The translations under genes were made by a program, and so were the position numbers. Of a stretch of DNA of 64,000 nucleotides, positions 40,941-48,570 are shown one piece after another. Source of the stretch: Streptomyces sp. NBC_01439 (lineage in GTDB: Bacteria; Actinomycetota; Actinomycetes; Streptomycetales; Streptomycetaceae); contig NZ_CP109487.1 in assembly GCF_036227605.1 (NCBI RefSeq), forward strand, positions 5,827,501 to 5,891,500, written 5' to 3'. The notes under the pieces were generated by a model. That model made no database searches. It saw only the letters and a list, made by a program, of their open reading frames with translations, and was not told the origin of the DNA. How positions within the stretch are numbered: the stretch's first letter is position 1; each line of letters opens with the position of its first letter.

Positions 40941-41031
40941 GTGCGGCGCCGTGGTCGGGGGCACCGCCCCCGAACCCCCGCGCCTCAAACGCCGGCGAGG
41001 CCGAAATGTTCAGCCTCGCCGGCGTTTGAGG
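40941..41031. terminator. Dispersed repeat copy 3 with bidirectional terminator hairpin
   Basis: The repeat copy (40941-41003, GTGCGGCGCC ... CCTCAAACGCCGGCGAGGC) is followed by an inverted copy of its end. Perfect 19-bp arms at 40983-41001 and 41013-41031 enclose an 11-nt loop. It lies between the convergent kinase and oxygenase genes and probably terminates both. Confidence 0.88.
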
Positions 41032-41056
41032 TGCAGGCCCGGGCGGAGCCCAGGGG

Positions 41057-42058
41057 CTACACCGCGGCCAGTTCCGGGTGCCAGCGCCGCGCCACCGCCG
41101 GGTGGGCGCGGACCCAGCCCTTCAGCTCGTTGCGGCCGTACTGGGCGTGCAGCGGGTTCGACTCGTCGTGCGCGACACCGGGCGCGGAACGCAGGTAGTC
41201 GCCCGGGACGGTCTCGATCACCGCGTCCAGACGCGGGTTGTAGAAGAACGGCACCGAGTACCGCTCCACCGCGCCGGGCGGGCTGACCACCCGGTGGTCC
41301 GTCGCCGTCAGATAGCCCTCGGTCGCGATCTCCAGCAGCTCGCCCAGGTTGACCACGAAGGCGCCCGGCATCGGCGGAACGTCCACGTAGCCGCCGTCCC
41401 GGACCACCTGGAGGCCGCCCACCGAGTCCTGCAGCAGGAGCGTCAGGAAGCCGTAGTCCTTGTGCGCGCCGACCCCCTGGTCGGCGCCGGAGGGGGCCGA
41501 TCCCGGGTAGCGGATCAGCTTGGTGTGCAGGTGCGGGCGGTCCGCGAAGGCCTCGTCGAAGAAGTCCGCCGGGGCGCCGATCGCCACGAGGAGCTCCTGG
41601 AGCAGGCGGTGGGCGACCGCCGCGAGCCGGGTCTGCCAGTCCAGGACCACCGTACGGAGCTCGGGGAGGGCGGCGGGCCACTGGTTCGGGCCCTCCAGCC
41701 ACAGGAACGCCGGGTCGTCCGGCCCCACGACGGGCGCCGGGCGCTCCGCGCCGACGTCCAGCTGGTCCCGCCAGTCGGAGGCGCCGCCGGTCAGCTCGTG
41801 GCCGATTCGGGTGTAGCCCCGGAAGTGGGGGGAGTTCAGATTGCTGACGGCAAGCCGGTCGGCTTCCGGGAGGGCGAAGAAGGCCCTGGTCACTTCCAGG
41901 ATGCGGGCGCTCTCGGCGGCGGTAACGCCGTGCCCGGTCAGGTGCAGGAAACCGGTGTCCCGGGCGGCTGCGTGCAGCTTCTTCAGGAAATCGGCCCGCT
42001 GGGCCGGGTCGTCGGCCTGGGAGAGGTCCAGGACGGGGAGAGAGTGCGCGGACGGCAT
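41057..42058 (-). CDS. Isopenicillin N synthase-family 2OG-Fe(II) oxygenase
   Basis: A 333-residue dioxygenase. The DIOX_N domain begins the protein and the 2OG-FeII_Oxy domain follows. The facial triad is His199, Asp201 (GAHKDYGF) and His255 (ATDHRVVSP), with Arg266-Ser268 (RYS) as the 2-oxoglutarate clamp. Substrate is not inferable; the family includes gibberellin oxidase-like and antibiotic enzymes, but this copy has no biosynthetic neighbours. It is convergent with the kinase gene and divergent from prfB. Confidence 0.93.
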   Translation of the reverse strand: MPSAHSLPVLDLSQADDPAQRADFLKKLHAAARDTGFLHLTGHGVTAAESARILEVTRAFFALPEADRLAVSNLNSPHFRGYTRIGHELTGGASDWRDQLDVGAERPAPVVGPDDPAFLWLEGPNQWPAALPELRTVVLDWQTRLAAVAHRLLQELLVAIGAPADFFDEAFADRPHLHTKLIRYPGSAPSGADQGVGAHKDYGFLTLLLQDSVGGLQVVRDGGYVDVPPMPGAFVVNLGELLEIATEGYLTATDHRVVSPPGAVERYSVPFFYNPRLDAVIETVPGDYLRSAPGVAHDESNPLHAQYGRNELKGWVRAHPAVARRWHPELAAV

Positions 42059-42374
42059 GACGGCTCCGTTTCGGATGTCACGGGGTCCTGTTCCCCAGAG
42101 GTGGTGGGGGCCGCGGGCGGGGGGCGGGTCTCCGACAGGGATGGTGCCGGGACCACGGGGGCCGCGTACAGGACCAAGTCGGATCGTGGTGGATCAGGCT
42201 TGGGTTCGGTCCGGCGGCGGACAGCTCGTCGTCGTGACACGCATGTGGTCGACATGGCGGCGCTTGACGAGGAGAACGGTCATAGAGAGAGGGTACGCCC
42301 GTACGATCCATCACCAGAACGGGTGATTCGGCCTGCCCGGACTGCGTTGTCCGGGGACCGGCTACGCTGGACCC
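42059..42374. promoter_or_regulatory. Divergent region between the oxygenase gene and prfB
   Basis: About 316 bp with no supported gene. TACGCT at 42363-42368, ending six bases before the prfB GTG, fits a -10 element for a leaderless prfB message. No inverted repeat of note was seen. Confidence 0.45.
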
Positions 42375-43484
42375 GTGGCAGTCGTCGATGTTTCCGAAGA
42401 GCTGAAGTCCCTCTCCTCGACCATGGGGTCGATCGAGGCCGTCCTGGACCTCGACAAGCTGAGGGCAGATATCGCCGTGCTCGAGGAGCAGGCCGCTGCG
42501 CCGTCCCTGTGGGACGACCCGGAGGCCGCCCAGAAGATCACGAGCAAGCTTTCGCACCTCCAGGCGGAGGTCCGCAAGACCGAGACGCTGCGGGGGCGCA
42601 TCGACGACCTCGGGGTGCTCTTCGACCTCGCCCAGGAGATGGACGACGCGGACACCCTGGCCGAGGCCGAGACCGAGCTGGTCTCCGTCCGCAAGGCGCT
42701 GGACGAGATGGAGGTCCGGACCCTGCTCTCCGGCGAGTACGCCGAGCGCGAGGCCCTGGTCAACATCCGTGCCGAGGCCGGTGGCGTCGACGCCTCCGAC
42801 TTCGCCGAGCGCCTCCAGCGCATGTACCTGCGCTGGGCCGAGCGGCACGGCTACTCGACCGAGATCTACGAGACCTCGTACGCGGAAGAGGCCGGCATCA
42901 AGTCGACCACCTTCGTCGTCAAGGCCCCGTACGCCTACGGAACGCTCTCCGTCGAGCAGGGCACCCACCGCCTCGTGCGCATCTCGCCCTTCGACAACCA
43001 GGGCCGCCGCCAGACCTCCTTCGCGGGCGTCGAGGTGCTCCCGGTCGTGGAGACCAGCGACCACGTCGAGATCGACGAGGCCGAACTGCGCGTCGACGTG
43101 TACCGCGCCTCCGGCCCCGGCGGCCAGGGCGTCAACACCACCGACTCGGCGGTCCGCATCACGCACATCCCGACCGGCATCGTGGTCTCCTGCCAGAACG
43201 AGCGCTCGCAGATCCAGAACAAGGCGAGCGCCATGAACGTCCTCCAGGCCAAGCTGCTGGAGCGGCGCCGCCAGGAGGAGAAGGACAAGATGGACGCCCT
43301 CAAGGACGGCGGCAGCTCCTGGGGCAACCAGATGCGCTCCTACGTCCTGCACCCGTACCAGATGGTCAAGGACCTGCGGACGGAGTTCGAGGTCGGCAAC
43401 CCGCAGGCGGTGCTCGACGGCGAGATCGACGGCTTCCTGGAGGCCGGGATCCGCTGGCGCAAGCAGCAGGAGCAGACCGCGTAA
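42375..43484 (+). CDS. prfB: Peptide chain release factor 2
   Basis: A 369-residue class I release factor reading UGA/UAA. The SPF tripeptide (Ser204-Phe206, [13 protein letters not shown]) defines stop-codon specificity of RF2. The catalytic GGQ is at 249-251 ([14 protein letters not shown]). The reading frame is continuous, so no programmed frameshift is needed, as usual in actinobacteria. The start is GTG 42375; a -10-like TACGCT six bases upstream suggests a leaderless transcript. The order with ftsE, ftsX and smpB is conserved. Confidence 0.96.
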   Translation: MAVVDVSEELKSLSSTMGSIEAVLDLDKLRADIAVLEEQAAAPSLWDDPEAAQKITSKLSHLQAEVRKTETLRGRIDDLGVLFDLAQEMDDADTLAEAETELVSVRKALDEMEVRTLLSGEYAEREALVNIRAEAGGVDASDFAERLQRMYLRWAERHGYSTEIYETSYAEEAGIKSTTFVVKAPYAYGTLSVEQGTHRLVRISPFDNQGRRQTSFAGVEVLPVVETSDHVEIDEAELRVDVYRASGPGGQGVNTTDSAVRITHIPTGIVVSCQNERSQIQNKASAMNVLQAKLLERRRQEEKDKMDALKDGGSSWGNQMRSYVLHPYQMVKDLRTEFEVGNPQAVLDGEIDGFLEAGIRWRKQQEQTA

Positions 43485-43533
43485 CCCTCGGAGGGCGGGC
43501 GTACGGAGCGTACGCGCAGACGTTCAGCGGAAG

Positions 43534-43561
43534 GGCCCGGACACCAGGTGTCCGGGCCTTT
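43534..43561 (+). terminator. prfB terminator
   Basis: The arms GGCCCGGACACC (43534-43545) and GGTGTCCGGGCC (43547-43558) pair almost without a loop. TTTCTC follows. It lies about 50 bp after the stop. Confidence 0.85.
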
Positions 43562-43619
43562 CTCGCGCGTGCGATCGGAACGTGGCGCGGGCCGACCGCG
43601 GGCACCACGGTCGGGCGGT

Positions 43620-43811
43620 CTAGGCGGTGTGCTGGGCCACCAGGACCAGGGCCGTCACGAGGACCACCATGAGCGCGATGAGCGTCACGGGGTTAAGGCC
43701 GGAGAAGGGGCCCTCCTGCTGGAGGCGCTCCCGGTTCGCCCGGCACACAGGGCAGCGGCCCTGGCTGACGGGTGCGGCGCAGTTCGCGCACACGAGCCGG
43801 TCATATGTCAT
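43620..43811 (-). CDS. Small zinc-ribbon membrane protein
   Basis: A 63-residue protein. The N-terminal half is a zinc-ribbon-like knuckle, CANC then CPVC (LVCANCAAPVSQGRCPVC), followed by a short basic helix and one hydrophobic helix (LNPVTLIALMVVLVTALVLVAQ) at the end. ATG 43811 is preceded by GAGGAG. The frame upstream of this ATG is a GC artefact. It is convergent with prfB and divergent from ftsE. Function unknown; possible regulatory or scaffold protein. Confidence 0.8.
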   Translation of the reverse strand: MTYDRLVCANCAAPVSQGRCPVCRANRERLQQEGPFSGLNPVTLIALMVVLVTALVLVAQHTA

Positions 43812-44005
43812 GCGCTCCTCCTCTCGTCCCCTCGGTCTTCTGTCGCCTATAACGGCGCGGGGAACCGGAGCGTTCCCCCTACCACTGTGCCAGCTTCGCC
43901 GACATTCGGCGCGGCCCGTCCGGGCAATCACGTTCCCGAGCGACCGCACGCCGGGATAAATCGGGCAAGTCCGGAGGCCGGGTCCACACCTCGCGCCCGT
44001 TCGCG

Positions 44006-44046
44006 TATGGTCACGCACACCTACTCCCGGCGACCGTGGTGCACCC
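44006..44046 (+). promoter_or_regulatory. Likely promoter and leader of ftsEX
   Basis: TATGGT at 44006-44011 (TCGCGTATGGTCACG) is a good -10 element. Transcription would start near 44018, giving a leader of about 29 nt before the ftsE GTG. Confidence 0.5.
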
Positions 44047-44736
44047 GTGATCCGATTCGACAGTGTCTCCAAGTCCTACCCGAAGCAGAGCCGTCCCGCA
44101 CTCAGGGAAGTCTCCCTCGACATCGCGAAGGGCGAGTTCGTCTTCCTGGTCGGCTCCTCCGGCTCCGGCAAGTCCACCTTCCTGCGACTCATCCTGCGCG
44201 AGGAGCGGGCGAGCCACGGCCAGGTGCACGTCCTGGGCAAGGACCTCGCCAAGCTCTCCAACTGGAAGGTTCCGCAGATGCGGCGCCAGCTGGGGACCGT
44301 CTTCCAGGACTTCCGCCTGCTCCCCAACAAGACGGTGGCCGAGAACGTGGCCTTCGCCCAGGAGGTCATCGGCAAGCCGCGGGGCGAGATCCGCAAGGCC
44401 GTCCCGCAGGTCCTCGAACTCGTCGGCCTCGGCGGCAAGGAGGACCGCATGCCCGGCGAGCTCTCCGGTGGTGAGCAGCAGCGCGTGGCCATCGCCCGCG
44501 CCTTCGTCAACCGCCCCGCCCTGCTGATCGCGGACGAGCCCACCGGCAACCTCGACCCGCAGACCTCGGTCGGGATCATGAAGCTGCTGGACCGGATCAA
44601 CCGGACCGGCACCACCGTGATCATGGCCACCCACGACCAGCAGATCGTCGACCAGATGCGCAAGCGCGTCATCGAACTCGAACAGGGCCGACTCGTGCGC
44701 GACCAGTCGCGCGGCGTCTACGGCTACCAGCACTGA
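44047..44736 (+). CDS. ftsE: Cell division ATP-binding protein FtsE
   Basis: A 229-residue ABC ATPase. Walker [10 protein letters not shown] at about 36-44, signature LSGGEQQR, Walker [13 protein letters not shown] and switch His (ATHD) are intact. FtsE powers FtsX to control peptidoglycan hydrolases at the division septum or growing wall. GTG 44047 is the start. ftsX follows 17 bp later, so the two form an operon. Confidence 0.95.
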   Translation: MIRFDSVSKSYPKQSRPALREVSLDIAKGEFVFLVGSSGSGKSTFLRLILREERASHGQVHVLGKDLAKLSNWKVPQMRRQLGTVFQDFRLLPNKTVAENVAFAQEVIGKPRGEIRKAVPQVLELVGLGGKEDRMPGELSGGEQQRVAIARAFVNRPALLIADEPTGNLDPQTSVGIMKLLDRINRTGTTVIMATHDQQIVDQMRKRVIELEQGRLVRDQSRGVYGYQH

Positions 44737-44753
44737 AAGGTCCCTGAGACGCA

Positions 44754-45725
44754 ATGCGCGCCCAGTTCGTCATGTCGGAGATCGGCGTCGGTCTCCGTCG
44801 CAATCTCACCATGACCTTCGCGGTCATCATCTCGGTGGGCCTCTCCCTGGCCCTGTTTGGCGGCTCCATGCTCATGAGCGAGCAGGTGAGCAAGATGAAG
44901 GGCTACTGGTACGACAAGGCCAACGTCTCGATCTACCTCTGCAACAAGCAGGACGCCGTGGAGGCGAGCGAGGCCGCCGCCAAGAAGGCCGACGGGACGC
45001 CGGTGGCCTCCACGGGCGTCACCACCTGCGCCAAGGGCGCGGTGACCGAGGAGCAGAAGAAGCAGATCGAGTCCGAGCTCAAGAACATGTCCCTGGTGAA
45101 GTCCGTCGCCTACGAGTCGGCGGACGAGGCGTACAAGCACTACCAGGAGCGGTTCGGGCACACGGCGCTCGCCTCCTCCATCACCCCGGACCAGATGCAG
45201 GAGTCCTTCCGGGTCAAGCTGAAGGACCCGGAGAAGTACAAGGTCGTCACCTCCGCCTTCGTCGGCCGCGACGGCATCCACACCGTCGACGACCAGCGGC
45301 AGGCCATCGACGACCTCTTCCGGATCCTCAACTACCTCAACGTCGCGGCGCTCGCCATCATGCTGATCATGCTGATCGTGGCGCTGTTGCTGATCGTCAA
45401 CACCGTGCGCGTTTCCGCCTTCAGCCGACGGCGTGAGACGGGGATCATGCGTTTGGTGGGCGCCTCCAGCTTCTACATCCAGGTCCCCTTCATCATGGAG
45501 GCGGCCGTCGCCGGCCTCATCGGTGCGCTCTTCGCCTGCGGCATGCTCGTCTCCGGCCAGTACTTCGTGATCGACCACGGCGTCGGGCTGCGGGACAAGA
45601 TCGAGATCATCGACTTCATGGGTTGGGGATCGGTGCTGGCCAAGCTCCCGTACGTACTCTTCATCGGCCTCCTGATGCCCTCCATGGCCGCCTTCATCGC
45701 CCTGCGCAAGTACCTGAAGGTGTGA
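44754..45725 (+). CDS. ftsX: Cell division membrane protein FtsX
   Basis: A 323-residue permease-like protein. Helix 1 at about 18-40 is followed by a large extracytoplasmic domain (to about 190) with Cys in YLCNKQDAV and TTCAKG, then three more helices in the C-terminal half, including one near residue 205 and the last just before the end. It binds FtsE at the cytoplasmic side and transmits ATPase state to wall hydrolases outside. ATG 44754 lies 17 bp after ftsE. Confidence 0.94.
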   Translation: MRAQFVMSEIGVGLRRNLTMTFAVIISVGLSLALFGGSMLMSEQVSKMKGYWYDKANVSIYLCNKQDAVEASEAAAKKADGTPVASTGVTTCAKGAVTEEQKKQIESELKNMSLVKSVAYESADEAYKHYQERFGHTALASSITPDQMQESFRVKLKDPEKYKVVTSAFVGRDGIHTVDDQRQAIDDLFRILNYLNVAALAIMLIMLIVALLLIVNTVRVSAFSRRRETGIMRLVGASSFYIQVPFIMEAAVAGLIGALFACGMLVSGQYFVIDHGVGLRDKIEIIDFMGWGSVLAKLPYVLFIGLLMPSMAAFIALRKYLKV

Positions 45726-45792
45726 CAAGCGCCCCGTGAGCGGTACGGCCAACCATCCGTACCGGAGCGGGCCTTGTCCTAGACTCGGCGCC

Positions 45793-46974
45793 ATGCTGGG
45801 TCTGCCCGCTCGCTGTCTCCGGCCCCGCGACCTGCGTCGCGGGGCCGTCTTGACGTTGGCCTTCCTCGCTGCCGTCGCCACCGGTGCCTTAACCGGATGC
45901 TGGGATCACGAGGAGGGCGCCGAGGCCGCCGCGGCCATGGCCGGCGCCCCCGCGGCCGAGCCCCCGCGCGAGGCGGGCACCGCCGACCGGGAGGCCGTCG
46001 CCCGTGCCGTCGCCGAGGCCGTCGCCGAGGGGAAGTCGGGGAAGAAGGCGGCCCAGGAGGTCGTCAGCCGCAGCGGCGACCGTTGGGGCGCCGTCTACGA
46101 CCAGAGCGAGTACGCCGCCTTCGCCGAGGGCCTCGACGGCCGCTGGACCGGCGTCGGGGTGTGGGCCGGCCGGGCCGCCGACGGCATGATCAAGGTCGAC
46201 AGGGTCCAGCCCGGCAGCCCCGCAGCCCGGGCCGGAGTGCGCGCGGGGGACCGGCTGATGAGCGTCGACGGGCACGCCGTGACGGGCCTCGCCGTCACCG
46301 ACGTGGTCGCCCTGTTGCGAGGCGACGCCGGCACCCCCGTCGTGCTGAACCTGAGCCGGGACGGCGCCGACCTCACCGAGACCGTGCGCCGCGAGCAGCT
46401 GCGCACCGAGCCGGTGACCGTACGGCAGCGCCCGGACGGGGTCACGGTCATCAAGGTCGCCTCCTTCACCCGCGGTTCCGGCGATCGCGTCAAGGCCGCC
46501 GTCCGCGCGGCCCCGCCCGACCGGGGGATCCTGCTCGACCTGCGCGGCAACCCGGGCGGGCTGGTCACCGAGGCGGTCACCGCCGCTTCGGCCTTCCTCG
46601 ACGGCGGGCTCGTGGCCACGTACGACGTCCGGGGCGAGCAGCGGGTCCTGTACGCGGCCGAGGGCGGTGACACCACCCGACCGTTGGTGGCCCTGGTCGA
46701 CGGCGGCACGATGAGCGCGGCCGAACTGGTGACGGGCGCCCTGCAGGACCGGGGCCGGGCGGTGGCCGTGGGCAGCCGGACCTTCGGCAAGGGCTCGGTG
46801 CAGATGCCGACCGAGCTCCCGGACGGCTCGGTGGCCGAGCTGACGGTGGGCACGTACCGCACGCCGGCGGGCCGCAGCCTGGAAGGCGCCGGCATCGCCC
46901 CGGACGTGCCGGCGGGCGAGGCGGTCGAGGAGCGGGCCGTCACGGTATTGGGTGGCCTCGGGGTGGGTCCGTAG
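45793..46974 (+). CDS. S41 family carboxyl-terminal processing protease, lipoprotein
   Basis: A 393-residue secreted protease. The signal peptide ends in the lipobox LTGC with Cys36. A PDZ domain (about 115-200; GSPAARAGVRAGDRLMSVDG) precedes the S41 catalytic domain with Ser308 (GTMSAAELV) and Lys333 (TFGKGSVQ). ATG 45793 has a TAGACT -10 element seven bases upstream, which fits a leaderless transcript. The position between ftsX and smpB suggests a role at the cell envelope, perhaps with FtsEX; that link is only contextual. Confidence 0.93.
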   Translation: MLGLPARCLRPRDLRRGAVLTLAFLAAVATGALTGCWDHEEGAEAAAAMAGAPAAEPPREAGTADREAVARAVAEAVAEGKSGKKAAQEVVSRSGDRWGAVYDQSEYAAFAEGLDGRWTGVGVWAGRAADGMIKVDRVQPGSPAARAGVRAGDRLMSVDGHAVTGLAVTDVVALLRGDAGTPVVLNLSRDGADLTETVRREQLRTEPVTVRQRPDGVTVIKVASFTRGSGDRVKAAVRAAPPDRGILLDLRGNPGGLVTEAVTAASAFLDGGLVATYDVRGEQRVLYAAEGGDTTRPLVALVDGGTMSAAELVTGALQDRGRAVAVGSRTFGKGSVQMPTELPDGSVAELTVGTYRTPAGRSLEGAGIAPDVPAGEAVEERAVTVLGGLGVGP

Positions 46975-46992
46975 TGCGAAAATGACCGCACT

Positions 46993-47478
46993 ATGGCTAA
47001 GGAAAAAGGGCGCAAGCTGATCGCCCAGAACAAGAAGGCGCGTCACGACTACGCGATCATCGACACCTACGAGTGCGGTCTCGTGCTCACGGGCACCGAG
47101 GTCAAGTCCATGCGTCAGGGCCGGGCCTCGCTGGTCGACGGCTTCGTGTCGGTGGAGGGCGGGGAAGCCTGGCTCTACAACGTGCACGTGCCGGAGTACA
47201 GCCAGGGCACCTGGACCAACCACAGCGCCCGGCGCAAGCGCAAGCTCCTCATGCACCGCGAGGAGATCGACAAGCTCGAGCGCAAGGCCGACGAGTCGGG
47301 TCACACGATCGTGCCCCTGTCGCTGTACTTCAAGGACGGCCGGGCGAAGATCGAGATCGCGCTGGCGAAGGGCAAGAAGGAGTACGACAAGCGGCAGACG
47401 CTGCGGGAGAAGCAGGACACCCGCGAGACGAACCGGGCGATCTCGGCCATCCGTCGCAAGCAGCGCGGCACGGTTTAA
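46993..47478 (+). CDS. smpB: SsrA-binding protein SmpB
   Basis: A 161-residue protein that delivers tmRNA to stalled ribosomes. The OB-fold ([22 protein letters not shown]) and the C-terminal basic helix ([22 protein letters not shown]) are conserved. It lies 82 bp before the ssrA gene, so tmRNA and its partner are neighbours. The start ATG 46993 follows directly an inverted repeat AGTGCG-n8-CGCACT (46973-46992) that overlaps the end of the protease gene; there is no ribosome-binding site. Confidence 0.96.
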   Translation: MAKEKGRKLIAQNKKARHDYAIIDTYECGLVLTGTEVKSMRQGRASLVDGFVSVEGGEAWLYNVHVPEYSQGTWTNHSARRKRKLLMHREEIDKLERKADESGHTIVPLSLYFKDGRAKIEIALAKGKKEYDKRQTLREKQDTRETNRAISAIRRKQRGTV

Positions 47479-47483
47479 TCACC

Positions 47484-47540
47484 TGGCACGCGGTGGTCCA
47501 CTTCGCGTACCATGGCGTCAGCACCACCCCCCGGGGTGGA
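47484..47540 (+). promoter_or_regulatory. ssrA promoter with leader hairpin
   Basis: TGGCAC (47484-47489) and TACCAT (47508-47513), 18 bp apart, fit a -35/-10 pair. A CCACCCC-CCGGGGTGG hairpin (47523-47538) follows within the precursor leader, before the mature 5' end. Confidence 0.5.
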
Positions 47541-47560
47541 GCAGCTTGTTAAAAAAACAT

Positions 47561-47946
47561 GGGGATGATCGGTTTCGACAGCGGATGTCGATGCAGGGGA
47601 AGCGAGCCGAGGAAGCGGCAATGATCTCGCTAACCATATGTCGCAAAAAATAATCGCCAACTCCAAGAGCGATAACTCCCGCTTCACCCTCGCTGCCTAA
47701 TAACAGTGAGCTGAAGCCTCTGTGAGGAGCGTCAGCCCGGAAGTGGTCCCGGTCCGGATCCTGGCGTCAATTAGGGATCTAAACCTCTAGCCCCGGTCGC
47801 GGGGGTTGGAGGGAAATCAAACAGTGACTGAGCCCGTCGGAGACTTGTCCGTGTGATCTCCGGGGCTGAGAAAAGCGCAGCGGACTGCGCTCGGAGAAGC
47901 CCTGCTTCTGCACCGTTGGACGCGGGTTCGATTCCCGCCATCTCCA
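47561..47946 (+). ncRNA. ssrA: Transfer-messenger RNA (tmRNA)
   Basis: The mature 5' end GGGGATGATCGGTTTCGAC pairs with the 3' CATCTCC segment (47939-47945) to make the alanine-type acceptor stem; the CCA is not encoded. The TpsiC arm (GGTTCGATTCC, near 47927) is present. The tag frame starts at resume codon GCC 47656 and reads ANSKSDNSRFTLAA, ending at two adjacent TAA codons (47698-47703). The tag differs from the S. coelicolor one as I recall it but keeps the hydrophobic LAA end. smpB lies just upstream. Confidence 0.96.
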
Positions 47947-47963
47947 CTCATCCCATGTGGGCA

Positions 47964-47995
47964 AAGGCCTCGCAGCCTCTCGGTTGCGGGGCCTT
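47964..47995 (+). terminator. ssrA terminator
   Basis: An 11-bp stem (AAGGCCTCGCA at 47964-47974 with TGCGGGGCCTT at 47985-47995, one G-T pair) encloses a 10-nt loop. It lies 17 bp after the tmRNA 3' end. Confidence 0.8.
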
Positions 47996-48004
47996 CGTCA
48001 TGCG

Positions 48005-48262
48005 TCAGTAGTGGTAGCGGGCCTTGAGGACCTTCACTTCCTTGTCGTCGGCCCGGTACACGAGGCGGTGCTCGTCGTCGATGCGGCGGGACCAGTAGCC
48101 CGTCAACTCGCCCTTCAGCGGCTCGGGCTTGCCGATGCCGGTGAAGGGGTCCCGCTGGATCTCGCCGATCAGGCGAGTGATCCGTCGGGCCATCTTCCGG
48201 TCCGACGAGAGCCAGAACAGGAAGTCCTCCCAGGCGGCGGGGTCGAAGTGGACGCTCCTCAC
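48005..48262 (-). CDS. yoeB: YoeB-type toxin ribonuclease
   Basis: An 85-residue toxin of the Txe/YoeB family, a ribosome-dependent mRNA interferase. The family line is complete: W11, [15 protein letters not shown] with Glu47, [15 protein letters not shown] with Arg66, and C-terminal His84-Tyr85, which are the catalytic positions. The start overlaps the yefM stop by four bases. It should be active. It lies right behind the ssrA terminator, convergent with it. Confidence 0.95.
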   Translation of the reverse strand: MRSVHFDPAAWEDFLFWLSSDRKMARRITRLIGEIQRDPFTGIGKPEPLKGELTGYWSRRIDDEHRLVYRADDKEVKVLKARYHY

Positions 48263-48534
48263 TCCTCGCCCCCGGCCAACTCCCTCAGCTCGTCCAGCGT
48301 CCTGACGACCGTGGAGGCGCCCTCGCGGTCACGCGCGACGGCCTCCATCAATCGCTGGGCGTTGGCGGGGGAGCGCAGGAGGTACACGGTCTCCTGCCAG
48401 GAGTCGTAGTCGTCGGCGGACATGAGGACCGCGTCACCGCTCTTGGAGGTGATGCGCACCGGGGCGTGGTCGGTGTTCACGCGCTCGATCAGCGGGAACA
48501 GGGTCGCCCTGGCTTCGCTGGCGCTTATGGACAT
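48259..48534 (-). CDS. yefM: YefM-type antitoxin
   Basis: A 91-residue Phd/YefM antitoxin. The N-terminal DNA-binding part ([22 protein letters not shown], then [24 protein letters not shown]) is conserved, and the acidic C-terminus would wrap YoeB. It is the first gene of the pair, overlapping yoeB by four bases. GAGAGGAG precedes the ATG. A palindrome upstream at 48559-48570 is a probable autoregulation site. Confidence 0.95.
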   Translation of the reverse strand: MSISASEARATLFPLIERVNTDHAPVRITSKSGDAVLMSADDYDSWQETVYLLRSPANAQRLMEAVARDREGASTVVRTLDELRELAGGEE

Positions 48535-48558
48535 GGTGCGCTCCTCTCTCCGGGTCGT

Positions 48559-48570
48559 ACTCGTACGAGT
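48559..48570. promoter_or_regulatory. Palindromic operator before yefM
   Basis: The perfect 12-bp palindrome ACTCGTACGAGT lies 24 bp before the yefM start. It overlaps the AT-rich stretch (CATAAACT on the minus strand) that looks like the -10 region, and a further GTAC occurs at 48576-48579. YefM proteins bind palindromes with TGTACA-like cores; this fits autorepression. It also touches the end of the MFS gene. Confidence 0.55.

Noticed and set aside
42375..43484. Programmed frameshift in prfB
   Set aside because: The frame is continuous with no early in-frame TGA.
47918..47950. Possible att site at the ssrA 3' end
   Set aside because: No second copy of the ssrA 3' end and no integrase gene were seen in the window.
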